64,000 nt of DNA, taken from Marinomonas spartinae (lineage in GTDB: Bacteria; Pseudomonadota; Gammaproteobacteria; Pseudomonadales; Marinomonadaceae). The notes under the pieces were generated by a model. The model did not search any database. It was not told the DNA's origin and was given only the letters and a program-made list of their open reading frames with translations. Below, piece after piece: positions 10,704 through 20,074 of this stretch; the first letter of the stretch is position 1; each line of letters opens with the position of its first letter. The stretch is taken from NCBI RefSeq assembly GCF_016461715.1, contig NZ_JAEMUI010000007.1, positions 101,814-165,813 on the forward strand, given 5' to 3'. A program made the position numbers and the translations under genes.

Positions 10704-10854
10704 CTATCATCCGGACTATTACCGTCGGCTCTGGAGTCTCACCAGATCTGCTGACCTCAGTATTGTCTATGATAAACATAACCAATACTGAGCGCTCGCG
10801 GGCTTAGATTGTCTCTATACCGCCGGTGGGGAATTGCACCCCGCCCCGAGAACG
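10704..10854 (-). promoter_or_regulatory. FMN riboswitch (RFN element)
   Basis: The minus strand carries the RFN core in order: TCTCGGGGCGGGGTG, CAATTCCCCACCGGCGGT, AGCCCGCGAGCG, a long variable hairpin (CTCAGTATTG/CAATACTGAG), then GACTCCAGAGCCGACGGTA and AGTCCGGATGA. FMN binding should switch off ribH2 expression. About 150 bp of leader with two smaller hairpins separates it from the ribH2 start and is the likely expression platform. A 68-codon reading frame across this element is not a gene. Confidence 0.95.
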
Positions 10855-10880
10855 AAACCGGATACATCCGGGTACCTGAG

Positions 10881-10908
10881 AATATACGGATTTCATGGTT
10901 TTTTGCAA
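10881..10908 (-). promoter_or_regulatory. sigma-70 promoter of the FMN riboswitch-ribH2 unit
   Basis: The minus strand has TTGCAA, a 16-bp spacer and TATATT, ending about 27 bp before the RFN core. Position and spacing fit a housekeeping promoter. Confidence 0.6.
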
Positions 10909-11217
10909 AGAGATTGATGGTAAAAATGTTGATCTATCCACTTTGTTTGACATTTCCTGTGTCCGTAGAAGGCAGATATGTACTGTAAAGAAACGCTATG
11001 TTGTAGTGGTTAACCCCGTGGTCAGCTATAATTTATTCTGTGTTAGTGACAGTCGATAAAATCGACGTTAGCAATCAGCTTACCTGACAGGATACTTGTC
11101 CAGTAAGCTTAAGATGGGCTTTAATACACAGTAAACAGGGAGTTTGGCATATACCAAACTGCAGGATTTTATGAGTGGCCATGAACACGTGAGCCAAAGA
11201 ATATGAGCGGAGTCTCT

Positions 11218-11577
11218 ATGCGAATCAAGGTGTTTTCGATACGCAACAGTATGATGGTGTGTTTAATGTTGGGGCTAACGGCGTGCAGTACGCCACCACC
11301 TAAGCAAGTGAAGGATAATGAGGTGTCTCAGATCGATACCCAGACGAATGTCGTCCATTATCTTTGTGAAGGGGAGCCTATGGAAATTCAATTTCATGGT
11401 GAAGAAGCACTGTTGAATTGGAAAAACAAACATTATCACTTAACTCAAGCGATCAGTGCCTCCGGCGCCTACTATTTGGGAGAAGATGTGTCTTTTTGGT
11501 CTGAGAAAAATAAAGCCGCCATCGAAATTGACGATCTTAAAGAAGTGAAATGCCAACTTATTCGCGTCGAATCTTAA
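11218..11577 (+). CDS. MliC-like lipoprotein (lysozyme-inhibitor fold)
   Basis: A small outer-membrane-type lipoprotein of 119 aa. The signal sequence ends in the lipobox LTAC with Cys at about residue 24. The rest has the MliC/C-type lysozyme inhibitor pattern: YLCEGEPMEIQF, then short beta strands, a late WSEKNKAAIE and a Cys near the C-terminus that could pair with the first. The ATG at 11218 has CGGAG 5 bases upstream and is preferred to the ATG at 11203. The family shields peptidoglycan from host or phage lysozyme. Assignment to MliC is by pattern only. Confidence 0.65.
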   Translation: MRIKVFSIRNSMMVCLMLGLTACSTPPPKQVKDNEVSQIDTQTNVVHYLCEGEPMEIQFHGEEALLNWKNKHYHLTQAISASGAYYLGEDVSFWSEKNKAAIEIDDLKEVKCQLIRVES

Positions 11578-11859
11578 TTCGACGTTAACCTTTTTTCTGC
11601 TGTTAAGTAGCGGCTGGCTGTCTCATGCTTGTCCGATTCAGTTGTGCTTTGTTGTCGACGCCTCGTCGACGTTACTTACCTGAATATCTCTCACGATAAA
11701 ACGGAGTCTTTTCATCCCGTCTCATCCCCATCAGGTGTACAATATGTCCTATTTACCCTTGGGTTTCACTCAGTTACACAAGCGCTCCGTGCTCTAAGGG
11801 CGCTTATTGATAGAGTGCGTGTGGTAGTGAAGTGTGCTTGACGATAACGAAGAGATGTA
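11578..11859 (+). other. gap upstream of the cob cluster
   Basis: About 280 bp lie between the lipoprotein and cobJ. It contains a perfect 7-bp inverted repeat (GTCGACG/CGTCGAC, 11654-11670), but I see none of the conserved cobalamin riboswitch boxes and no convincing gene. A 70-codon frame here has no recognisable features. Confidence 0.5.
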
Positions 11860-12636
11860 ATGAGCAAATTATTTGTAATGGGCATGGGGCCTGGTGACCT
11901 TGGTTTGGTTGCTCCCAATGCTACAAAAGCGCTATCCGCATGCAGTGATTGGGTGGCTTACGGTTATTATTTGGATTTATTAGGTGAGCTGAGCGCGGGT
12001 AAAACGTTTCATAATTTGCCGTTAGGTGAAGAAATTGGACGGGCGCGTTTGGCGCTGGATCTGGCCGCACAAGGTAAAAATACCGCATTAATTTCCAGTG
12101 GCGATATTGGTATTTATGCCATGGCGACCTTGGTATTTGAATTGCTGGATTTGCAACTGCAGGGCAAAGAGAACCATCCTGAGTGGCTGGACGTGGACAT
12201 TGAAGTCATCCCAGGCATTTCCGCTATGCAGGCGGGAGCCAGCCGAGTAGGCGCGATGCTGGGGCACGATTTCTGTACGATTTCATTATCAGACCTACTC
12301 ACCCCTTGGGAAACCATCGATAAGCGCTTGCATGCTTGTGGTGCGGGTGATTTTGTTGTGTCTTTCTACAACCCCGTTTCAAAAAAACGCGATTGGCAAT
12401 TAAACCACGCCCGCGATGTGTTATTGAAGTACCGTCCCGCGAGCACGCCTGTGATGATTGGGCGTCAATTAACACGCCCTGAAGAAGAGATTACCTTTAC
12501 CACCTTGGGCGAACTGGATGCCAAAGACGTGGATATGTTTACCATGGTCAGCGTCGGAAATTCTGACTCCAAACACATCGTCAATGGTGAGAAACATTGG
12601 ATATACACCCCACGCGGCTATTCTAAGAAGCTTTAA
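11860..12636 (+). CDS. cobJ: precorrin-3B C17-methyltransferase
   Basis: SAM-dependent corrin ring-contraction methyltransferase (258 aa) of cobalamin synthesis. It has the tetrapyrrole methylase start MGMGPGDLGLVAPNA, the SSGDIGIYAMA motif and VIPGISAMQAGASRVGAMLGHDFCTISLSDLLTPW, which is characteristic of CobJ/CbiH. It is the first gene of a same-strand cluster cobJ-cobM-cobW-cobN-cbiX. Confidence 0.93.
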   Translation: MSKLFVMGMGPGDLGLVAPNATKALSACSDWVAYGYYLDLLGELSAGKTFHNLPLGEEIGRARLALDLAAQGKNTALISSGDIGIYAMATLVFELLDLQLQGKENHPEWLDVDIEVIPGISAMQAGASRVGAMLGHDFCTISLSDLLTPWETIDKRLHACGAGDFVVSFYNPVSKKRDWQLNHARDVLLKYRPASTPVMIGRQLTRPEEEITFTTLGELDAKDVDMFTMVSVGNSDSKHIVNGEKHWIYTPRGYSKKL

Positions 12637-12664
12637 GCTGGTGAAAAGATAATAAGGGAAATAC

Positions 12665-13444
12665 ATGACGGTTTACTTTATTGGCGCAGGCCCAGGCGAC
12701 CCAGATTTGATGACGGTAAAAGCCGTCAAAACCATTGAGCGCTGTCCGATTATTCTCTACGCGGGCTCTTTGATTCCCACACAAGTGATTGACAGCGTGC
12801 GTGGCAGCGCTGAAGCGATTTACGATACGGCACAAATGAATCTGGATGAAACCACTGCCGTCATCGAACAAGCCGCCAAAGAAGGCAAAGATGTGGCCCG
12901 CTTACAATCTGGTGATCCCGCTTTGTATGGGGCAATTGGTGAGCAAATTCGCCGTCTTGAAGCCTTAGGTATTGATTATGATGTCATCCCAGGCGTCAGC
13001 GCCGTGGCAGCCTCGGCGGCGTTGCTTCGCAAAGAGTTAACCTTATCGGGTGTTTCTCAAACCGTTATTATGACGCGCTATGAAGGTAAAACGCCATTTC
13101 CGGAACGTGAAAGATTGCCCGCTTTAGCACAAAGTGGGGCCACCTTAGCCATTCATCTTGGGGTGACGCGTATCCATAAAATCGTTGAAGAACTGCTTCC
13201 CCATTATGGGGCGGATTGTCCTGTGGCCGTGTGTTATCGCACCAGTTGGCCAGACCAAGATTATGTGGTGGGCACCTTAGCGGATATCGTAGTGAAAGTG
13301 CGTGAGAAAAAATTTACTCGAACCAGTCTTATCTTAGTGGGCCATGTGTTAGATACTGACGACTTTGCCGACTCTTACCTTTACGATAAAGGCCAGGCAC
13401 ACATTTTTCGAAAAATTCACCGTCAACGTGACCCTAAAAAATAA
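12665..13444 (+). CDS. cobM: precorrin-4 C11-methyltransferase
   Basis: SAM-dependent methyltransferase of the corrin pathway (259 aa). Signature stretches are FIGAGPGDPDLMTVKA, LYAGSLIP, LQSGDPALYGAIGEQ and VIPGVSAVAASAALLRKEL. AAGGGAAATAC precedes the ATG, 28 bp after the cobJ stop, so it is co-transcribed with cobJ. Confidence 0.94.
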   Translation: MTVYFIGAGPGDPDLMTVKAVKTIERCPIILYAGSLIPTQVIDSVRGSAEAIYDTAQMNLDETTAVIEQAAKEGKDVARLQSGDPALYGAIGEQIRRLEALGIDYDVIPGVSAVAASAALLRKELTLSGVSQTVIMTRYEGKTPFPERERLPALAQSGATLAIHLGVTRIHKIVEELLPHYGADCPVAVCYRTSWPDQDYVVGTLADIVVKVREKKFTRTSLILVGHVLDTDDFADSYLYDKGQAHIFRKIHRQRDPKK

Positions 13445-13459
13445 CAGCAAGGATTCCTT

Positions 13460-14542
13460 ATGCAGCTCAATAAAATCCCAACAACCATTGTGACTGGCTT
13501 TTTGGGCAGTGGTAAAACAACACTATTATCGAATGTATTAAAGCAAGCCGCAGGCAAACGCATTGCGGTGATTGTCAATGAGTTTGGCGAGTTGGACATC
13601 GATTCCGATCTGCTTCGCTCTTGTCCTCTGGACTGCCCTGAGGGGGTGGAAGAGGGTGGCCAGCGTAGCGATAATGGCTTTTACGAATTAGCCAATGGCT
13701 GTATTTGCTGTACGGTAGAAGAAGAGTTTCTTCCCGTTATGGAGCAGCTTGTTGCTCGCCGTGGTGATATTGATCATATCCTGATTGAAACCAGTGGCTT
13801 AGCGTTACCCAAACCTTTGGTTCAAGCGTTTAACTGGCCGGGTATTAAAGAACATTGTACGGTCGATGCGGTTATTACCGTCGTCGATGGTCCCGCCGTT
13901 GCGGCAGGGCGTTTTGCCCATGACGAAGAAAAAGTACAAGCACAGCGCCAAGCAGACGACAGCTTAGACCATGACCCAAGTTTACAAGAGTTATTGGATG
14001 ACCAGTTGAGTGCTGCTGACTTGGTGGTGGTCAGTAAAAACGATTTACTGAACGATGAAGAGCGTGCTCGCGTGCAGGCCATTATCGCCCATGAAGTACC
14101 AACAACGGTAAAAACGGTCTACATCGAAAACGGCGAAGCGGCGTTGGATATGTTATTGGGCATTGATGCTGCCACCGAGAGCCGCATTGATGAGGTGCAT
14201 AATCATCATGATCATCATCACGCCCATGGTGAGCACCATGATCATGCCCACGATCATTTTGATTCATTTGTGGTGTCCCTGGGTGAAGTGTCGTCAGACC
14301 TATTGCAAGACACGCTGACGCAACTCATCGAAGAGTACAACATCTTCCGTGTAAAAGGCTTTGCAGCCGTTCATGGCAAGCCAATGCGTCAAGTGTTCCA
14401 AGCCGTTGGTACTCGATTGGATCGCTACTTTGATCGCCTATGGCAACCGGAAGAAGTGCGTAAAACGCAGTTGGTGTTTATCGGCAAAGGTATTGAGAAA
14501 GAGCGCATTGAGAACATTTTGCATGATGCGATGAGCGCTTAA
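13460..14542 (+). CDS. cobW: CobW-type GTPase metallochaperone
   Basis: A G3E-family P-loop GTPase (360 aa), proposed to supply cobalt for the CobNST chelatase. It has Walker A TGFLGSGKTTLL, the metal-binding CxCC motif in NGCICCTVEEEF, SKNDL as the base-recognition motif and a His-rich loop (about residues 245-270, HNHHDHHHAHGEHHDHAHDH) typical of CobW proteins. The CobW C-terminal domain follows. It starts 15 bp after cobM with AAGGATTCC before the ATG. Its place between cobM and cobN supports cobalt rather than zinc as cargo. Confidence 0.93.
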   Translation: MQLNKIPTTIVTGFLGSGKTTLLSNVLKQAAGKRIAVIVNEFGELDIDSDLLRSCPLDCPEGVEEGGQRSDNGFYELANGCICCTVEEEFLPVMEQLVARRGDIDHILIETSGLALPKPLVQAFNWPGIKEHCTVDAVITVVDGPAVAAGRFAHDEEKVQAQRQADDSLDHDPSLQELLDDQLSAADLVVVSKNDLLNDEERARVQAIIAHEVPTTVKTVYIENGEAALDMLLGIDAATESRIDEVHNHHDHHHAHGEHHDHAHDHFDSFVVSLGEVSSDLLQDTLTQLIEEYNIFRVKGFAAVHGKPMRQVFQAVGTRLDRYFDRLWQPEEVRKTQLVFIGKGIEKERIENILHDAMSA

Positions 14543-14553
14543 CCCCCTCCCAG

Positions 14554-14670
14554 CCTCCCCCTTGAAAAGGGGGAGGAGCTAGATATTCCCTCCCCTTGAT
14601 AAGGGGAGGGGTTAAGAGAGCGATGTTAAGCTCGTAATGAAAAACCTATAGATTCCCGCCTTCGCGGGAA
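14554..14670. repeat. three short palindromes between cobW and cobN
   Basis: The 162-bp gap holds three perfect hairpins: CCTCCCCCTT/AAGGGGGAGG (14554-14576), CCCTCCCCTT/AAGGGGAGGG (14588-14610) and TTCCCGC-CTTC-GCGGGAA (14653-14670). They look like dispersed extragenic palindromes. Lying inside the operon, they may shape the mRNA level of cobN. Confidence 0.75.
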
Positions 14671-14704
14671 AACGAGTGAGTACAAGAAAGCAATTGGAGA
14701 AAGA

Positions 14705-17700
14705 GTGCACTTATTAGCAGCCAAACCAGGGGGCTTTGTTGACGATGAAGGGATTGTCGATCTTGGACAAACTCCTGCCGACTTAGTGATTCTGGCCGCT
14801 GCAGATAGTGTGCTCGGTGCGCTTGGCAGTGCCTTGGAGCAATTGTCTGATCAGGGGGCGCTCTTACCTTCGGTTCGCCTTGCCAATTGGATGCAGTTGG
14901 TGAAACCTGCCGCGTACGATTTATACGAACACAAGGTACTTGATCACGCGAAAGTCGTTGTGGTGTCATTGCTCGGCGGCGAGCATTATTGGGCCTATGG
15001 TTTTCAGCGTTTACAGGATTGGTCGCGTGCCAAAAGAGGCCGAACCTTCATTGTTGTGCCGGGAGATGATGCGCAAGATCCTTCTTTAATGAAGGCTTCC
15101 ACCGCGCAACCAGAAGACGGCCACCGCGTGTGGCGCTATCTGCGCGAAAGCGGCCAAAGTAACTCTCAGCAATTATTGTATTTCCTCGCGGATCGTTATT
15201 TCGATCAGCCTTATCCATGGCAAGAACCAGCCCCTTTACCCAATGCGTTGATTTATCATGGGGGCAGTGCGTCTGGCTTTTTGCAATGGTCTCGCCACTA
15301 TGCTGACGGTTTGGCAGAGGAACGTCCAGTTGTTATTGTGGCCTTTTATCGATCCCATTTACAAAGTGGTAATACCGCCATGTTTGATGGCTTGATCGAG
15401 ATTTTAGAGCAAGAAGGGTTGGTGCCGTTGGCCGTAGCGGTTAGCTCTTTAAAAGACGATGTGTCGGTGGGCTTGATCGAGTCGCTAGTAGAACGCACTC
15501 AAGTCAAGGTGATTCTAAACACCACAGGCTTTGCGGCCAATCGCGTCGGCAGTCCCGATCTGGCTTCTGAGCCGACGGATTTTCAATCGGCCTTTGCTGC
15601 TCCCATTCCGGTGTTGCAATTGATTCTGTCAGGCAGTACCGAAGAGGATTGGCAAGCACAAACCCAAGGTTTGCGCAGTCGAGATGTGGCTATGCAAATC
15701 GTTTTGCCAGAAATGGATGGGCGCATTATTACGCGTACGGTCAGCTTTAAAGCCTTAAGTCATTACAACGACATTGCTCAAGTGGATTTGGTACGTTACG
15801 AATTACACCAAGAACGTGCGCGTTTTGTCGCTCAGCTTGCCAAGCGCTTCACTCATTTGGCCTGTAAACCCAATCATCAAAAACGCATTGCCTTTGTGTT
15901 AGCCAATTACCCCACCAAAGATGGACGTATTGGTAATGGGGTGGGCTTGGATACACCCGCATCGACGGTCAATTTATTAAAAGCGCTAGAGAGTGCCGGG
16001 TATCCGATTGAGAATATTCCCGCTCACGGTAATGCCTTGATTGAAGAATTGCTTGGCGCGGTGACCAATAATCCCAATACCTTGCATGAACGAGGCTGTT
16101 GGCAAAGCCTCGCCTTAGAAGACTATTTACAATATTTCTATCAACTGCCATTAGAGTGCCAGCATGCCGTTTGGGATCGCTGGGGACCACCAGAAGACGA
16201 TCATAAATGCCGCGAGCAAAATGGCCAACGTCGCATTATGTTGGCGGGCATTCGCTTAGGGGAAACCTTTGTGGGGATTCAGCCCGCCCGAGGGTTTAAC
16301 TTGGATCTCGCTGCGAATTATCATGATCCCGATTTGATTCCCCCCCATAGTTATTTGGCGTTCTATTTTTGGCTGCGTCACGTTTATCAAGTGGACGCGT
16401 TTGTGCACGTAGGTAAACACGGCAACCTTGAATGGTTACCGGGCAAAGGCACGGCTTTGTCAGCGTCTTGCTGGCCGGATATCGCCCTTGGCCCTATGCC
16501 GCATTTTTATCCTTTTATCGTGAACGATCCAGGAGAGGGCGCGCAAGCCAAACGACGTGCACAAGCGGTGATTATTGATCATTTGATGCCACCCATGACC
16601 CGCTCTGAAACCTATGGAGACATGGCTGAGCTGGAAAATCTCGTCGACGAATATTACCAAGCCATGGGCATGGACATACGTCGAGAAACCTGGTTACGCG
16701 AACAGATCCTCAACAAAGTCCAAGAGTCCCATTTATTGGAAGAGCTTGTTGGGGTTGAAGCCAGCAATGATGATTCGGTCTTGGAAGGGTTAGACACCTA
16801 TTTATGTGACATCAAAGAGGCGCAAATTCGCCATGGTTTGCACCGCTTAGGTGAATTACCAGAAGCCGATAAATTAGCCGATACCTTAGTGGCCTTGTTG
16901 CGTTTACCGCGAGGCAGCGATATGACCAGTCAAGGGATTCTTCATGGGTTGGTAAACGATTTATCATTGGAGCAAGACGGATTTGATCCAATGAAAAGTG
17001 AGCGCGCACTATGGTTAGGTAATCGGCCTGAACTGTTAGAATCAGTGAGCCAATCGACTTGGCGAACCCATGCCGATACGAAAGAGCGTTTAGAGCTATT
17101 GGCTAAAGCGTTAGTGTTGAGTTACGTCATCGGTGATGAATCGGTAGATGAATTGGCCACAAGACTACCGCAAACAGCGGTGTTATTGGTCCACAGTAAA
17201 CAGCGTCTGCTGGAGGCGTTGCGACAAAGTGCCCATAATGAAATACAGGCCTTATTGACTGGTTTAGCTGGTGGCTTTATTCCTCCTGGACCAAGTGGCG
17301 CACCAACCCGAGGTCGGCTGGATACGTTGCCAACGGGGCGTAATTTCTTCTCAGTGGACAATCGGGCGATCCCATCCCCAGCGGCGTGGGCAATCGGTCA
17401 GCAATCGGCCGAAGCTTTAATCCAGCGACATTTGCAAGAGCATGGTGATTACCCGAAAGACTTGGGTTTGTCCGTGTGGGGAACCGCAACCATGCGAACC
17501 GGTGGGGATGATATCGCTCAAGCCTTTGCTCTAATGGGCGTTCGTCCTATTTGGGCACCAGGGTCGAACCGTGTGACCGATTTTGAGATTCTATCCTGCA
17601 TGCAACTCGGTCGACCTAGGGTAGATGTGACTTTGCGGGTATCCGGTTTTTTCCGCGATGCATTTGCTAATGTGATGCGACTGTACGATGCGGCGGTGCA

Positions 17701-18589
17701 AGCCATTGCGGAGTTTGAAGAGCCCGGAACGGGGAATGTAATTCGTGCTAATGTGCAAGCACGTAAAAGCAAGTTACTTGCTCAAGGCATGAGCGACGGG
17801 CAAGCCAATCGTCAGGCTACTTACCGTGTTTTTGGTAGCAAACCGGGGGCTTATGGTGCAGGGTTGCAAGGTTTGATTGACGAGCGATGTTGGGATACCA
17901 AAGCGGATCTTGCAGAAGCCTATGTGAACTGGGGCGGTTACGCTTATGGTTCCTATAGTGATGGCACTGATAAAGATAGTGATAATCATGGTATTAAGGT
18001 CCAGGGCGAAGGCGTAGAAGCGAAAGAAGCGTTTGTTGAGCGTTTGTCTCAGTTGGATGTGGTGGTGCAAAATCAGGATAATCGTGAGCACGATATTCTC
18101 GATTCGGATGATTATTACCAATTTCAAGGGGGGATGACCAACGCGGTGACCACGTTTCGTGGGGAAGCCCCCAGTGTGTATCACAGCGATCATTCTAACC
18201 CCAGTTCACCCAAAATTCGTACCTTGAAAGAAGAGCTTAATCGAGTGGTGCGCTCTCGGGTGCTGAACCCCAAATGGATCGAGGCTATGCAAACCCATGG
18301 CTACAAAGGCGCTTTTGAAATGACTGCTACGGTGGATTACCTGTTTGCTTACGATGCAACAACCGATCTAGTAGCGGATTACCAATATGAGCAGGTGACG
18401 GATCGATTATTGCTTGATCCGGACAATCAAGCCTTTATGCGCGATAATAACCCCCATGCGCTTGAGGAAATGGGAGAGCGTTTGTTAGAGGCGATACAGC
18501 GTGGTATGTGGCAGAACGCTGAGGAATACCAGGAAAAAATTCAATCCTTGTTGCTTGATCTAGATCAGCAACAAGAACAACGTCAGTGA
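14705..18589 (+). CDS. cobN: cobaltochelatase subunit CobN
   Basis: Large subunit of the ATP-dependent aerobic cobaltochelatase CobNST, which inserts cobalt into hydrogenobyrinic acid a,c-diamide. At 1294 aa it has the usual CobN length. Family stretches include YPTKDGRIGNGVGLDTPAS, HVGKHGNLEWLPGKGTALS, GGFIPPGPSGAPTRGR and NWGGYAYG. The start is GTG with GGAG 6 bases upstream. cobS and cobT are not in this window. Confidence 0.96.
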   Translation: MHLLAAKPGGFVDDEGIVDLGQTPADLVILAAADSVLGALGSALEQLSDQGALLPSVRLANWMQLVKPAAYDLYEHKVLDHAKVVVVSLLGGEHYWAYGFQRLQDWSRAKRGRTFIVVPGDDAQDPSLMKASTAQPEDGHRVWRYLRESGQSNSQQLLYFLADRYFDQPYPWQEPAPLPNALIYHGGSASGFLQWSRHYADGLAEERPVVIVAFYRSHLQSGNTAMFDGLIEILEQEGLVPLAVAVSSLKDDVSVGLIESLVERTQVKVILNTTGFAANRVGSPDLASEPTDFQSAFAAPIPVLQLILSGSTEEDWQAQTQGLRSRDVAMQIVLPEMDGRIITRTVSFKALSHYNDIAQVDLVRYELHQERARFVAQLAKRFTHLACKPNHQKRIAFVLANYPTKDGRIGNGVGLDTPASTVNLLKALESAGYPIENIPAHGNALIEELLGAVTNNPNTLHERGCWQSLALEDYLQYFYQLPLECQHAVWDRWGPPEDDHKCREQNGQRRIMLAGIRLGETFVGIQPARGFNLDLAANYHDPDLIPPHSYLAFYFWLRHVYQVDAFVHVGKHGNLEWLPGKGTALSASCWPDIALGPMPHFYPFIVNDPGEGAQAKRRAQAVIIDHLMPPMTRSETYGDMAELENLVDEYYQAMGMDIRRETWLREQILNKVQESHLLEELVGVEASNDDSVLEGLDTYLCDIKEAQIRHGLHRLGELPEADKLADTLVALLRLPRGSDMTSQGILHGLVNDLSLEQDGFDPMKSERALWLGNRPELLESVSQSTWRTHADTKERLELLAKALVLSYVIGDESVDELATRLPQTAVLLVHSKQRLLEALRQSAHNEIQALLTGLAGGFIPPGPSGAPTRGRLDTLPTGRNFFSVDNRAIPSPAAWAIGQQSAEALIQRHLQEHGDYPKDLGLSVWGTATMRTGGDDIAQAFALMGVRPIWAPGSNRVTDFEILSCMQLGRPRVDVTLRVSGFFRDAFANVMRLYDAAVQAIAEFEEPGTGNVIRANVQARKSKLLAQGMSDGQANRQATYRVFGSKPGAYGAGLQGLIDERCWDTKADLAEAYVNWGGYAYGSYSDGTDKDSDNHGIKVQGEGVEAKEAFVERLSQLDVVVQNQDNREHDILDSDDYYQFQGGMTNAVTTFRGEAPSVYHSDHSNPSSPKIRTLKEELNRVVRSRVLNPKWIEAMQTHGYKGAFEMTATVDYLFAYDATTDLVADYQYEQVTDRLLLDPDNQAFMRDNNPHALEEMGERLLEAIQRGMWQNAEEYQEKIQSLLLDLDQQQEQRQ

Positions 18590-18667
18590 TCTTGGGCAGA
18601 AGATCTCTTGTAACCTTGCTGGTTGGATTTAGACTACGACTAGCTGAGATGAATAAAGTAGAGAGAA

Positions 18668-19927
18668 ATGATGAGCAATAAAAAACAGGCCAAAAAGGGC
18701 ATTATGATTTGTGGTCACGGCAGCCGAGATAAAGACGCTGAACGTGAATTTGGTCTTGTAGCAAAGGGACTCAAAGAACGTTACCCTGATATTCCAGTGG
18801 AATATGGCTTTCTGGAATTTTCTGCACCGAATATTCATATGGGCTTAGACAGTTTGGTGAATCAAGGGGTCGAAGAAATTTATGCCATACCGGGTATGTT
18901 GTTCGCCGCGACGCACGCCAAAAACGATATTCCTTCCGTTCTGACAACCTACGAAGAAAAGCATCCAGGTTTAAAAATAACCTATGGCCGTGAATTAGGG
19001 CTGCAGGACGACATGATCGAGGCATTTCAAGCACGTATTTATGAATCCCTGTGCTTGGACCCAGAAAACCCGCCCGAAAATCTTTATGACACCATGCTGG
19101 TGGTGGTCGGACGCGGTACGTCTGATACCTCTGCCAATGCTGAAGCAGCTAAATTAACGCGTATTGTCAATGAAAACATGGGGTTTGGTTGGGCGGATAC
19201 CGTCTATTCTGGCGTAACTTATCCCTCTGTCGGAGTGGGTCTTGAGAAGCTACTGAAATTGGGTTTTAAGCGTATTGTCGTGGCACCATACTTCCTGTTT
19301 ACTGGCCGCTTGATCAAACGGATTCAAGGGTATGTGAACAAAGTCGCCGAAGCAAACCCTGAGATAGCCTTCGTTCAAGCCCATTATTTAAGTGACCACA
19401 CGAAAGTCATTGATGCATTCCAACATCGTGTGGAAGAGATCATGCAAGGGGAATTGCCAACGGGTGAAGAAACGCTGATGAGTTCCTTTAAACGCCGCCT
19501 TGCCGCCGGGGAAGTAGATATTCACCATCACCATGCAGAATTTGTTGATCCACAAGATGACACCCAAGGTCCATCGGAGTTCGATACTAAGCACTTTACT
19601 AACTTAGTTCAGTCCTTGGATCACTCGGAGAAAAAGCACTCAGTGTTACTCAAACATCACGACCATTCTCATGATCACGGTCACTCACACAGCCACGCAC
19701 ACGACCATTCTCATAGTCATGATCACTCTCATGGGCATTCCCACGATCACTCACATGGTCACAGCCATGGTGTCTATAAGCACATTGGTCACCCAATGGG
19801 GCCCCGTACCATGATTGGCGAAGGAATTTGTTGCTGTTTTATGAGTCAGTTTACCGATGAGATTTTGGAAGAAGAGAAAAACAAAATCGATGGGGATTGC
19901 AGCAAAACAGCCTTTGCTCACCGTTGA
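18668..19927 (+). CDS. cbiX: sirohydrochlorin cobaltochelatase-like protein, CbiX long form
   Basis: A 419-aa protein with tandem CbiX/SirB-type chelatase domains: N-terminal GIMICGHGSRDKDAE (metal-ligand His) and a second half with VVAPYFLFTGRLIKRI. A strongly His-rich segment follows (about residues 330-375, repeats of HDHSHGH). The C-terminus has GEGICCCF, reminiscent of the cysteine cluster of long CbiX proteins. The His tract suggests cobalt or nickel storage or delivery. It starts 78 bp after cobN and ends the cob cluster. Its role next to a late-insertion CobN is discussed in the findings. Confidence 0.88.
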   Translation: MMSNKKQAKKGIMICGHGSRDKDAEREFGLVAKGLKERYPDIPVEYGFLEFSAPNIHMGLDSLVNQGVEEIYAIPGMLFAATHAKNDIPSVLTTYEEKHPGLKITYGRELGLQDDMIEAFQARIYESLCLDPENPPENLYDTMLVVVGRGTSDTSANAEAAKLTRIVNENMGFGWADTVYSGVTYPSVGVGLEKLLKLGFKRIVVAPYFLFTGRLIKRIQGYVNKVAEANPEIAFVQAHYLSDHTKVIDAFQHRVEEIMQGELPTGEETLMSSFKRRLAAGEVDIHHHHAEFVDPQDDTQGPSEFDTKHFTNLVQSLDHSEKKHSVLLKHHDHSHDHGHSHSHAHDHSHSHDHSHGHSHDHSHGHSHGVYKHIGHPMGPRTMIGEGICCCFMSQFTDEILEEEKNKIDGDCSKTAFAHR

Positions 19928-19959
19928 TCCTGCTAGCGAAAAACGCTTATTTAAACACG

Positions 19960-19987
19960 AAAAACCAGCCTCTGAGCTGGTTTTTTT
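19960..19987 (+). terminator. rho-independent terminator of the cob cluster
   Basis: The stem AAAAACCAGC/GCTGGTTTTT with a 6-base loop and a 7-T run lies 33 bp past cbiX. Confidence 0.92.
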
Positions 19988-20074
19988 ATGGGTTGTTTCG
20001 TCGGTCAAAAAATAGACTTTTAAATGTCATCTATTTGTGCCATAAACATCAAATGAACAGTAGGAGATCAATCG

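Noticed and set aside
10579..10785. 68-codon minus-strand reading frame
   Set aside because: It lies across the FMN riboswitch and its platform; the bases are explained by RNA structure.
11629..11841. 70-codon frame upstream of cobJ
   Set aside because: No homology pattern or ribosome site; it probably lies in untranslated leader.
11578..11859. Possible cobalamin riboswitch before cobJ
   Set aside because: I looked for the conserved B12-box and core elements and did not see them; the only structure is a short GTCGACG palindrome.
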